From Azorinus chamasolen (lineage: Eukaryota; Mollusca; Bivalvia; Cardiida; Solecurtidae), in contig OY755240.1 of the NCBI GenBank assembly GCA_963576725.1, positions 61,256,633 to 61,320,632 of the forward strand: a stretch of DNA of 64,000 bases. The letters are read 5' to 3'. The first letter of the stretch is position 1; every line of letters starts with the position of its first letter. Shown here piece after piece: positions 30,036 to 38,548 of the stretch. A program made the translations under genes and the position numbers. A model generated the notes under the pieces. That model searched no databases. It saw only the letters and a list, made by a program, of their open reading frames with translations, and was not told where the DNA came from.

Positions 30036-30071
30036 ATTAATCAGTATTGTTTTGACTTTGCAAACTGGTTT

Positions 30072-30246
30072 TACAGTGAAACCTCTCTATAACGGCCCTT
30101 AGATTACAACAAGTGTTTTGTGTTAAAGACAGGCGGCTGCTATAGGAGCGTTCTGCTTTACTTTCACTTTGCTTTAAGTAGCCACCGGCCCTAAATACCA
30201 ACTAATTAACACAATTTAGTGGCCGTTATAGAAAGGTTTTACTGTA
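30072..30246. mobile_element. TA-1 MITE, left hairpin arm deleted
   Basis: TACAGTGAAACCTCTCTATA to AAAGGTTTTACTGTA. The left arm ends GGCGGCTGC and jumps to the centre TATAGGAGCG. The right arm is complete. Confidence 0.88.
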
Positions 30247-30422
30247 TTAGCTCGAAAAAATACTATCTGCAAGTGTCTAACGTCTCTACAGTGGTAGCTC
30301 TGAATGGTGATTAAAGAGACACATCACTGGACTATTGACATCCGGATCTGGCAAAGGTGTAGATCCAGATCTACCGCCAAATAAGAACTTAGCTAAGACT
30401 CCGTTGGTAGAAACAGAAATGA

Positions 30423-30625
30423 TTAACCCATTCCTCTATAGGCTATTTTTTTAGATCCAAACTCTTTGAATAACTCTACCGAAAAGGAGCATTAACTAGA
30501 AAACAGGAAAATGTTTAGAATTTGTAGTTCTGAAACCATTGTGATAAATAGGGCATTTGCTCCTATGGAGCAAATTCTCTGTTTATTACAATGGTTTCAA
30601 AATATGACTTTTATAGAGGCGTAGA
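30423..30625. mobile_element. TT-3 MITE, right terminus lost
   Basis: TTAA at 30423, strong core. The right end stops at GAGGCGTAGAAATAGA where a foldback element begins. Confidence 0.85.
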
Positions 30626-30632
30626 AATAGAG

Positions 30633-30768
30633 AATAATAGGTTAGTGCCGTAGATGGGACGCTTTATCCGACGAGGGGAGAAAACGTTGAGGCGAGGCTT
30701 GCCGAGCCTCAACTGTTTTCTCTCCGAGTCGGATAAAGGCGTCCCATCTACGGCACTAACCTATTATT
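30633..30768. mobile_element. foldback element with GC-rich tip
   Basis: AATAATAGGTTAGTGCCGTA GATGGGACG pairs with the far end. Inner arm TTTATCCGAC, AGAAAAC and TTGAGGC. Tip GCGAGGCTTGCCGAGCC. Arms are about 65 bp with few mismatches. Confidence 0.85.
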
Positions 30769-31308
30769 CGATTTATCCAGTCAATATAGTTAAATGTCTT
30801 TTTTACAGACTCATAACACTCTTGAAATAATTTACATTGAAAATGCAGTTTTTCGATCAACGGATCCCTCCCTTTTCACTTCCATTTAGACGTAAATAGA
30901 TCTAATGAGCTACCGCAGAGGAATATAGTTTCGATACTTGTATTACTAGAAGGAAATCGTGGTTGAATTTGAAAAATAAGATGATTTGAATCGAGGGTCG
31001 ATAAGTTATTTCAAACAGACATGGTCTAGATATTCTTTGGTCAAATTCGAGTTACGTAGTCTCGGTTTCTATTTTTAGATTCTACCTAACGTCACTCAGA
31101 AATCGATGGAACTGGACAGGCTATATTTAGGTTTATGACTATCACCGCCCCTGTAAGAGTTTATCAACCAAATAATCATGAGAGTGAAAAGAAAACATTT
31201 ACTATTTATCTGTCAATCTTTGCTTCCAGGTTTGATTTTATCAAAAACGGGTTTTGCCAGCGGTGGATTAAATTAATAAAAGTGATAAATCAACGTCATT
31301 TTGTATGT
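30769..31308. other. no recognisable feature
   Basis: GATTTATCCAGTCAATATAG at 30770 faintly mirrors GACTGGATAAATGTG at 31634, so a larger element may span 30770-31650. Otherwise unassigned. Confidence 0.4.
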
Positions 31309-31402
31309 GGCCTCGGTGGCGTAATCGGTAAGGGCGACGTCTGTAGAGAGATTAGAATTAGTTTTTGTAGGATCAGGCGCGGATTCGAATCCAGCTGTAG
31401 CC
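31309..31402 (+). pseudogene. tRNA-like sequence
   Basis: It is 94 nt long, starting GGCCTCGGTGGCGTAATCGG TAAGGGC and ending GGATTCGAATCCAGCTGTAG CC. The A box (TGGCGTAATCGG) and B box (GGATTCGAATCC) are good. The acceptor stem would have two mismatches. The length suits a long-variable-arm tRNA (Ser/Leu type) or an intron. TTTTATTTTTTTT downstream could terminate pol III. It may be a tRNA pseudogene or a SINE head. Confidence 0.5.
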
Positions 31403-31702
31403 AATTATTTTTATTTTTTTTCTCATTTGAATAATTCTTCTGGTGACCAAATAGATCTGTTAGATCTATTCCATCAACATGTATATGAATATTTACAGAA
31501 AACTAAAATAGTTCCATGGTTATAGAATCATTACGCCTATCTACTAACCAAATAAACCTTCCACTACCGGAAGTAACCTAATAAACCTAAGTTTATTTGC
31601 ACCCCCTTTATTATGTCACTAGAGAAGCCTGGTGACTGGATAAATGTGTATTATGGAGGAACGGACTAACCATTCTTATACAAAGTACGATCTGACTCGT
31701 AC

Positions 31703-31765
31703 GTGCAAACAACTTGGATCCAGATCAGCCACCGAGTAACTCAACGTTTCATTACGATCAAAGTA
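31703..31765. mobile_element. TT-5 core, decayed
   Basis: GCAAACAACTTGGATCCAGA TCAGCCACCGAGTAACTC ... GTTTCATTACGATC. The right arm is weak. Confidence 0.6.
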
Positions 31766-31809
31766 TTTTAAAGACTCGATCAGTAGTTTCTCAAAGGCTT
31801 GAACGAATC

Positions 31810-31830
31810 TGACGTCAGCATCTGACGTCA
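31810..31830. promoter_or_regulatory. two perfect CRE octamers
   Basis: TGACGTCA occurs at 31810-31817 and 31823-31830, in a 13-bp direct repeat. It is the consensus CREB/ATF site. No gene is nearby, so function is unproven. Confidence 0.45.
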
Positions 31831-31902
31831 GCAAAATGTTCAGCAGATCAGAGTTTCAGTAGACATATATGTTTGTTTCGTCATGAAAATGGTTTCCTTA
31901 GC

Positions 31903-32131
31903 ACTTTACGCCATGAATATTTATGTTAAGAAAGAATGACATCATATGATTATTTATTAGATAAGTTGTGTTATATATAATAGCTGATGAACGCATGAAG
32001 TTTTAGCCATGGCAGAAATGTAGAGTCATGGCTTTATTATAATATCATTAGCTATCAGAGCGGATCCTGATCAGACTTGGGACTACTCTGTTTGCAAAGG
32101 CATGGTCGTATTTGTAGAGTAATGGTTTAAT
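31903..32131. mobile_element. TT-2 MITE, decayed
   Basis: GCACTTTACGCCATGAATAT T, AAGAAAGAATGACATCA, AGCCATGGCAGAAATGTAGA, GATCAGACTTGGGACTACTC TGTTTGCAAAGGC. The hairpin arm is reduced. Confidence 0.75.
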
Positions 32132-32292
32132 TGCCAGGAGTATTCGGACTGAAAACCTCAGGAATCAGCTGTTTGGCCAGTCTTCACTATTTGCTACTCT
32201 TTCAGTCGAAGTTGTTATAAATGTACCAAATTGATTCGTTAAACTTAAACCAGCGAAGAGGATGGGGGGGAATTTGGTGTCCGAATTCTAAT

Positions 32293-32541
32293 TAACCCTT
32301 TCCCTTAAGGTAAACGCATTATGGCGCATGTGAAAACATAGTAGACCCAGATCAGATAACTCCTATAGGAGCCGTCTGATCAGGGTCTGCTCTGTTTGCT
32401 TGTGATATAATAAAGATCTGATTCTACAGCCTCTGCCTGAGCCAAAAAGTCCTGTGTTCATATGCCATTATAAAAAATATTCTTATTAATATTCATGACG
32501 TCATTATTTCCTACATGAATATTCATCAGGGAAGGGGTTAA
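32293..32541. mobile_element. TT-2 MITE, full length
   Basis: TTAA at 32293 and 32538. Core GCTCC-like centre AACTCCTATAGGAGCC. Right arm with CATATGCCATTATAAAAAAT, and ATGACGTCAT (32505-32514), a CRE/ATF palindrome. Confidence 0.9.
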
Positions 32542-32699
32542 GGTAAGTTTCCAATGAGTGTAACAGTGTGGATACTTTGACTGCACGTCACATTCTTACA
32601 CTGTCACGTATCATACACTGCAAGGTTTGTTGATGTCACTGCACTCTTCACTCGTCACGATCTGTCCGAATTACACAAACATTTTGCATCAAAGGGTAT

Positions 32700-32816
32700 A
32701 TTTTGCGATAGAATTTCGAAAGAAAAACAGCGCAGACCGTGATCTAGGAACCCTCTGATCGGGGTCTACACTGTTTGCAAATACCAGTACACGCGTGTCC
32801 CACATTTAAAGGGTTA
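32700..32816. mobile_element. TT element fragment, arm shortened
   Basis: AAACAGCGCAGACCGTGATC / CCTCTGATCGGGGTCTACAC TGTTTGC. Then CAGTACACGCGTGTCCC and AAAGGGTTAA. Similar to 51966-52070. Confidence 0.65.
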
Positions 32817-32997
32817 AATACATACTAAACTGGGAACGTATGACGCACTTTATCTTAACCCCTTAATCCCTATCTGTGACGTCAATCATATCTGCATACA
32901 CTTTTTTTTATCCGAATGAGACGTCTAGTAATCCATCGGCTAATCAGGGTGCAAGCTATTTGACATTTGGTCAATAGTTTTATTTTATAAAGCTTAA

Positions 32998-33205
32998 TTA
33001 ACCGTTTACTCCATAAATACGCCTCTCTATGCTTTTGCGAACAGAGTAGATCCAGATCAGACGGCTCCTGATATAAAATAGATGTGATTGCACAGTTTCT
33101 GCAATGTGCTAATAACAATCATGTGTTTAATGTGCTGCTATTATAATAACTAATCTAATTAATATTCATGAAGTCACGAGTTCTTACATGAACATTCATG
33201 GCGTA
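32998..33205. mobile_element. TT-2 MITE, right hairpin arm deleted
   Basis: TTAACCGTTTACTCCATAAA, left arm CAGATCAGACGGCTCCT, then directly GATATAAAATAGATGTGATT. The deletion begins at the hairpin centre. Confidence 0.8.
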
Positions 33206-33211
33206 GACAGA

Positions 33212-33630
33212 TGTCCAGATAAGATGCGTTACAAATCAAAGCATTTTCAAGAATGACGTTTTTATTTCTCCACCAAACCCTATGTAGAATTCTAAAGAGT
33301 GGTCACAGCATAGCGTTTGGTGGAGAAATAACGATTGTAGTATTTGAGTATGCACAAATTAAAGCATTTTCAAGAATAACTTCTTTATTTCTCCACCAAA
33401 CCGTATATTGTAACCACTCTTTAGAATTGTCTCTTCGAGACGATTCTAAAGAGTGGTCACAACATACGGTTTGGTGGAGAAATGACCATTTTAGTATTTG
33501 AGTACGCACGTTTATCTCTGTTGCTCTGTACTATATAGCGGCTTTATGCCTATTAATTAAAGAGTTGTCACAACATAGGGTTTGGTGGAGAAATGACGAG
33601 TATAGTATTTGTGTGCACCTTTATTTGTGG
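33212..33630. mobile_element. CA-1 tandem: two units plus a third fragment
   Basis: Unit 1 (33212-33352) and unit 2 (about 33353-33515) are head to tail, sharing the joint GTATGCACAAATTAAAGC. Unit 2 has co-varied arms (AAACCGTATATTG / CAACATACGGTTT against the usual CCCTATG). A right-half third copy lies at 33560-33630. Confidence 0.85.
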
Positions 33631-33851
33631 CTCTGAGGAAAGGGTTAAATGATTTGGAAATCGTCAAAATTACACAAGATCCAGATTTGAACACATAACA
33701 TATGGACAAGAATTAAGAATAGAATAGAACTGAATATTTTTTTTTGTCATAAACTGATACAGTGTCTAGACTTACAAATATACATAATAGATAAACAAGG
33801 AATAATTAAGATAGACATATTTAGAGCAAAACAATTAAACCCAAATGCTCT

Positions 33852-34081
33852 TTAACCCATTCCCTCATATTGACGCCTTTTGACGCCTCTGCAAAAGTCA
33901 CCTGTTGAAACCATTGTGATAAATAGAGCATTTGCTCCTATTGGAGCAAATGCTTTATTTATCACAATGGTTTCAATCTACAAAATTCTGAAACTTTCCT
34001 TTTCTCTAGTTAATGCTCCTTGTCAGTAGATTTATTCGGAGAGGTTGTATCTAAAAAATAGCCTATGAGGTAATGGGTCAA
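33852..34081. mobile_element. TT-3 MITE, full length
   Basis: TTAA at 33852, right border TCAA. Core around TTTGCTCCTATTGGAGCAAA with one mismatch in the arm. Confidence 0.9.
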
Positions 34082-34270
34082 AACAAACTTTGCGAGTGAG
34101 GATGTGCTAATAGTATCATATAATGTTAGATGTTTATAAAGCATAACAGTAAATGTCTTTTCCCCTCTTCCGCCGAATTATTTATGAACAAACGTTCATT
34201 TTATTGCTTAAAACGTTCGCTATATAAGTCTTAGCAGTATGTTTAAGAATATTACAAAAACAGTATATAC
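34082..34270. other. no recognisable feature
   Basis: AT-rich sequence with no family match. Confidence 0.4.
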
Positions 34271-34437
34271 TTAAGCTGTTTGATACTTGGTTGATAGTGT
34301 CTCAAAACACGTGTATCATCATGTCACTTGTCCAGCTGTTTCTCAAAGACTTGATCCAATCGTAAGCATTAAAAATAGCACCAGATCCAAATTTGAGCAG
34401 ACATCGTTTTTGTTACAGAAGGGTAAGGGTTAATCTA
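34271..34437. mobile_element. half TT-5 (right side only)
   Basis: TTAAGCTGTTTGATACTTGG TTGATAGTG, GACTTGATCCAATCG and GCACCAGATCCAAATTTGAG CAG to AAGGGTTAA. It starts after the hairpin. The copy at 46823 has the same right side. Confidence 0.65.
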
Positions 34438-34514
34438 CATTGTTTACTTTTAAGGACAACTATTAATTCAGAATACAAGTGTCGAGAAATGTTCAGAAAA
34501 CATCTAAAAATAAA

Positions 34515-34680
34515 TACAGTAAAACCCCTCTAAACCAGATTACTAGAGGACAGGCACGTGGCTGCTTAATGAAAGAGCTTTCTGCATGATTTTCACCCTG
34601 CATTAAGATTAAGCTGCCACCTGTCTCAAAGACCGATCTTTATACTAATTTTTACGCCCGGTTTAGAGGGTTTTTACTGT
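34515..34680. mobile_element. TA-3 MITE, left hairpin arm deleted
   Basis: TACAGTAAAACCCCTCTAAA to GAGGGTTTTTACTG. The left arm CACGTGGCTGCTTAATG jumps to AAAGAGCTTTCTGC. Confidence 0.85.
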
Positions 34681-34893
34681 GCAAGTTTACACGTTCCCCT
34701 AATTAGATTTTGAAATTCCTATAGTTGACTTTTCTTTCATTTCTATTGAAAACCGTTGTCAACTGTTCAAAACTGTTTGCAAAGGTCAATACTCATAGAT
34801 TGTACTTACGAAATTCTTGCGACATGGCCTTTATAGTGTTGTAACGGTGGGAGTCTGCATCTCCAGGCTAATCATCGTACAGTTGAACCTGTC

Positions 34894-35143
34894 TTAACCC
34901 TTCTCTTGCTGAATTTTAAAATACATTTCTCCTTCTGTACTCATGCCCTGTTGTATAATTACACATATCTTCACTGTGTACACATATTTCGCTGTGCAAT
35001 CACTGCTGTGGAGTGCACTGGTTGCACAATAAACTTGTAAATAGTGCAGACCCTGATGAGACAGCTCCTGCAGGAGCTGTCTCATCTGGGTCTTCACTAT
35101 TTACAGGTAGGTATATTGACGCGAATAGCAAGCGAAGGGTTAA
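34894..35143. mobile_element. TT-4 MITE nested in TA-4 left terminus
   Basis: TTAA at 34894 and 35140. Core AGACAGCTCCTGCAGGAGCT GTCT perfect. Same family as 22430 and 39825. Confidence 0.93.
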
Positions 35144-35313
35144 GCGGCCATCAAAAAGAGGTCCAATTATGTGTCTGTAAGGCAGGTGGTAGCTCAATGT
35201 AGGTCAAAGTAATGCAGAAAGCTCCTCTATGAGCTTTCTACATTACTTTTGTCCTGCATTAAACAACCACCTGGTTTTTTAAAGACTCCTATGTTCAGTG
35301 AATGCATGGCTGT

Positions 35314-35542
35314 TTAACCCATTCCCTCATATTGACGACTTTTGACGAGTCTGTAGAAGTCACTTTGTGAAACCATTGTGATAAATAGAACATTTGCTCC
35401 AATAGGAGCAAATGCTCTATTTATCACAATGGTTTCAAACAACAAAATTCTAAAAGTTTCCTTTTCTCTAGTTAATGCTCCTTTTCGGTAGATTTATTCA
35501 AAGAGGTTGGATCTAAAAATAGCATATGAGGTAATGGGTTAA
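35314..35542. mobile_element. TT-3 MITE nested in TA-4 right terminus
   Basis: TTAA at 35314 and 35539. Core around GCTCCAATAGGAGC. Same orientation and target as in 4971 and 11893. Confidence 0.93.
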
Positions 35543-35557
35543 GACAGGTTCTACTGG

Positions 35558-35921
35558 TCAATGTTTCTCACATATCGCTTATTGTATCACGGAAAAAAGT
35601 TTTGTGACGCATTATTCAGGGGGAGGCATCGGCCTCTGAGACAGACATTTAACAACGAAAAAAGGAGGAGAATCACGGGCAGGAATGCCATATTGTCAAT
35701 ATATTTTACACACATCGTCAAGATTTACTTCCCAGACAGTGAAAAATCTTCTCATCAGACTCATAATTCTATCTGCTACTCTGGCAGAATATTAATTGTG
35801 ATGAGCTAGATAGACGGGTATATATCCATCATAAAAGTGAAAATCTCCAGTCCGCTGTAGACTAGGCAATGTAATTGAGGCTCACCATGAAACAATGACA
35901 ATTGGAGCATTATTACTGGTC
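35558..35921. other. no recognisable feature
   Basis: A short open frame (35561-35809) has an unconvincing composition and no motif. Unassigned. Confidence 0.4.
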
Positions 35922-36347
35922 TACAGTAAAACCCTTCTAAACCAGAGTGCTTTTTTTAAAAAACGAACAACTTATTTGTTTTTAGGCAGGTTATGGCTTA
36001 ATCCATTCCCTTCCAGACTATTTTAGACCCAACTTTTTTTTTACTAAATCTACCGAAAATGAGCATTTACTAGGGAAAAGGAAAAGTTTAGAACTGTATT
36101 GTTTTGAGATCATTGTGATAAATAGAGCATTTGCTCCTATGGAGCAAATGCTCTATTTATCACAATGGTTTTACAGAGGCATTAAAATACGTCAGTAGGA
36201 GATAATTGGTTAATGCAGGGTGATAGTCACGGAGAAAGCTCCTCTTGGGAGTTTTCTGTATGACTTTCAACCTGCATTAAGGTGCTGCCTGTCTGAAAGA
36301 TGACACTGATACAAAGTTTAACGTCCACTTGAAAGTGGTTTTACTGC
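35922..36347. mobile_element. TA-3 MITE with nested TT-3 in its hairpin arm
   Basis: It runs from TACAGTAAAACCCTTCTAAA to GTGGTTTTACTG. The arm sequence GGCTTAATGCAGGG is split at its TTAA: GGTTATGGC-TTAA ... TTAA-TGCAGGGTGATAGTC. This shows the 4-bp TTAA duplication directly. Confidence 0.9.
35998..36213. mobile_element. TT-3 MITE nested in TA-3
   Basis: TTAA at 35998 and 36210. Core GAGCATTTGCTCCTATGGAG C perfect. Slight loss between the core and right end (GGTTTTACAGAGGC). Confidence 0.92.
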
Positions 36348-36596
36348 ATGATTTCTCAAGTTGGCCACAGTGAAACACGGAATTCGATTTGGAGTTAAAC
36401 TGTCTGCATCAATACTGACAAAAATATCGTGCCATACCATAAAGCTGTGGGCAAAACCCGCTTTCTAAAGTGGCTGGATCTACGCTGTTAGTATAAATTC
36501 CGTTTTTACTGATTTACTATGTTTCCGCTGCAAACATTGGTACTCACTAAAACTCTCCAATGTGGCCACTTAATGCAAAACAAACGTTGGTTCCCA

Positions 36597-36810
36597 TAAC
36601 CCGTTCCTTTAAATAAGCGCCTTTTCACGCATTTGCAAACAGAGTAGACCCAGATCAGACGGCTCCCATGGGAGCCGTCTGATCAGAGTCTACTCTGTTT
36701 GCTAATGAAATTATACAGATCTGAGTCTACACTTGCTGCCACAGTCAAATATAGTATTGGCAAATAATGCTATGAACTAATTTGGCTTATTAATGTTCAT
36801 GGGTTACATG
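36597..36810. mobile_element. TT-2 MITE
   Basis: CATAACCCGTTCCTTTAAAT left, perfect core GACGGCTCCCATGGGAGCCG TC near 36670, right TTAATGTTCATGGGTTAC. Confidence 0.82.
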
Positions 36811-36814
36811 TAAC

Positions 36815-37062
36815 CTTTTATTTCATGATCATTTATGTAAGCAATAATGACAATTGGAATATTCAATTGTATGATGGTACATGTATCTGTACACGTGACA
36901 TTTTGGTCACTTAGAATTAGATCTATATTGTTTCATAAACAAACAATGGAGACCCGATCCGACGACTCCTGTAAATATCATCAGATTTGGGTCTACTCTG
37001 TCCGCAAATGCTTTAAAAGTGTTAAAAGACCCATCAGTAGACATATCTGAACGCTCAGCCCG
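36815..37062. mobile_element. TT-2 MITE, decayed
   Basis: AACCTTTTATTTCATGATCA TTTATGTAAG, TGACATTTTGGTCACTTAGA, AAACAATGGAGACCCGATCC GACGACTCC / TCAGATTTGGGTCTACTCTG. Confidence 0.7.
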
Positions 37063-37180
37063 CTCTCCGCGACTTTGCCCGCGTTTGCAACCAGCTTGGA
37101 ACCGAATGAGATGCAGAGTAAATCGGCGTTTTATATGGAATTCTTTTGAGTGGTTGTTTTAGCGAGACTTTACTGTAAAT

Positions 37181-37379
37181 ATCCTTTAAACCAGAATACT
37201 AGTAGACAAGAATTTAGATACTTTTGGGCAGGTGGCTGCTTAATGCAGGGTGAAAGTCATGCAGAAAGCTCCTAGAGGAGCTTTCTGCATGACTTTCACC
37301 CTGTATTAAGTTGCCACCTGTCTCCAAGACCGATATTTATAATAAATTGAACGTCCGGTTTAGAGGGGTTCTTACTGTA
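37181..37379. mobile_element. TA-3 MITE
   Basis: Left AAATATCCTTTAAACCAGAA T, right CCGGTTTAGAGGGGTTCTTA CTGTA. Perfect core GAAAGTCATGCAGAAAGCTC CTAGAGG near 37275. This copy shows both outer flanks and links the GAATTTAGATAC and CCAAGACCGAT variants as the two sides of one family. Confidence 0.88.
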
Positions 37380-37706
37380 CTTGCTTGTTGATCGGACTGC
37401 ACAGCTCTCAATTACAGCTGAGATAAACGACAATAAGGGACATTAATTTGTTAGCGATAAAACAGTTATTACCACAAGGCAAACTAATCGCCAACTAGAC
37501 AACTGTATTGATATTGATTAACAGATACAAGAATCTAGAGATTTCAATTTCTTTTGTAAATATTTGAACATTTCCAGTCCAAACAAAAACCAATTGAAAT
37601 GCGTAAAGGATAGATTTGGGAGAATGTTGCCTGCAAACAACTTTCACACAAGTTGTAACAAATATATGTGTGTACTCCCAATCCCCATCTGTGCCGAGAA
37701 ACATGT
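37380..37706. other. no recognisable feature
   Basis: AT-rich sequence with no family match or credible gene. Confidence 0.45.
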
Positions 37707-37947
37707 TTAACCCGTTACTCCATGAATATTCATATAAGAGATAACGTCGCCATGAATATTGAGTAGATTCATTTTTATAATGGCATGAAAACAGGAAATT
37801 TGGCCCAGGGCAGAAACTGTAGAATCATTTTTTCATTAAGCAAACAGAGCAGACCCGGATCAGACGTTTCCTGCATGAGCCGTGTGATCAGGGTCTACTC
37901 TGTATTTAAAGGCGTAGAAAAAGCATAGTTATGAAATAAAGGGTTAA
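37707..37947. mobile_element. TT-2 MITE, full length
   Basis: TTAA at 37707 and 37944. CCGTTACTCCATGAATATTC, core ACCCGGATCAGACG / GTGTGATCAGGGTCTACTCT G with arm mismatches. Confidence 0.88.
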
Positions 37948-38380
37948 CCTTTTAGCCGAATAGGTACGCTTTTGCAACAGTAGTTCCAGGTCAGACCTGT
38001 AGGAGCTGTCTGATCAGGACCCGTTCTGTTTGTTTATGGGATTGTATAGATATGATTCAACCGTTTCTACCATTGCCATACATATACAGTGTTCATATAC
38101 AGTAAAACCTTTCTATAACGGCCACTATATTACATCAAGTATTTTGTGTTAAAGGCAGGTGGCTGCTTAAAGCAAGGTGACAGTAAAACAGAACGCTCCT
38201 ACAGGAGCGTTCTGTTTTACTGTCACCTTGCTTTAAGCAGCCACCTGCCCTAAATACCAACTAATTAACATAATTTAATGGCCGTTATAGAGAGATTGTA
38301 CTGTACATGTACCATTATAAAATGTTAGCTAATAAATATTTATGTCATTATTTCTTACATGAATAATTGTTAGATAACGT
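37944..38380. mobile_element. TT-2 MITE split by TA-1
   Basis: Shares the TTAA at 37944. Left CCTTTTAGCCGAATAGG, core CAGACCTGTAGGAGCTGTCT G. It is interrupted at 38098 within CATATA and resumes with CATGTACCATTATAAAATG and CATTATTTCTTACATGAATA. Confidence 0.8.
38098..38305. mobile_element. TA-1 MITE inside a TT-2
   Basis: TACAGTAAAACCTTTCTATA to AGAGATTGTACTGTA with TA both sides. Arms read GGTGACAGTAAAACAG / CTGTTTTACTGTCACC, perfectly paired, while 10103 has GGTGAAAGT / ACTTTCACC. Centre near 38200. Confidence 0.93.
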
Positions 38381-38458
38381 TTTATCTGGAGCTCAGCTGA
38401 TAAGATGTTGCAGATATGGCTCTACGTATTTGAGGGTCTGATTGACCCATTGGCTGCA

Positions 38459-38548
38459 CAACTTTCACCTTGCATTAAGCAGCCACCTGCCTAAAGGTAT
38501 ATATTGACTTGTTCTCTACTATAATTCTGGTTTAAAGAGAGTTACTGT
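38459..38548. mobile_element. half TA-3
   Basis: AACTTTCACCTTGCATTAAG CAGCC, CTAAAGGTATATATTGAC and TTCTGGTTTAAAGAGAGTTA CTGTA: one arm and one terminus only. Confidence 0.8.

Larger units (their letters stand above)
34878..35557. mobile_element. TA-4 MITE with two nested TT elements
   Basis: The left end TACAGTTGAACCTGTC-TTAA is split by a TT-4. After it, TTAA-GCGGCCATCAAAAAGA resumes. The core pairs around 35227. The right end GCATGGCTGT-TTAA is split by a TT-3, and TTAA-GACAGGTTCTACTGG completes the element. Confidence 0.88.
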
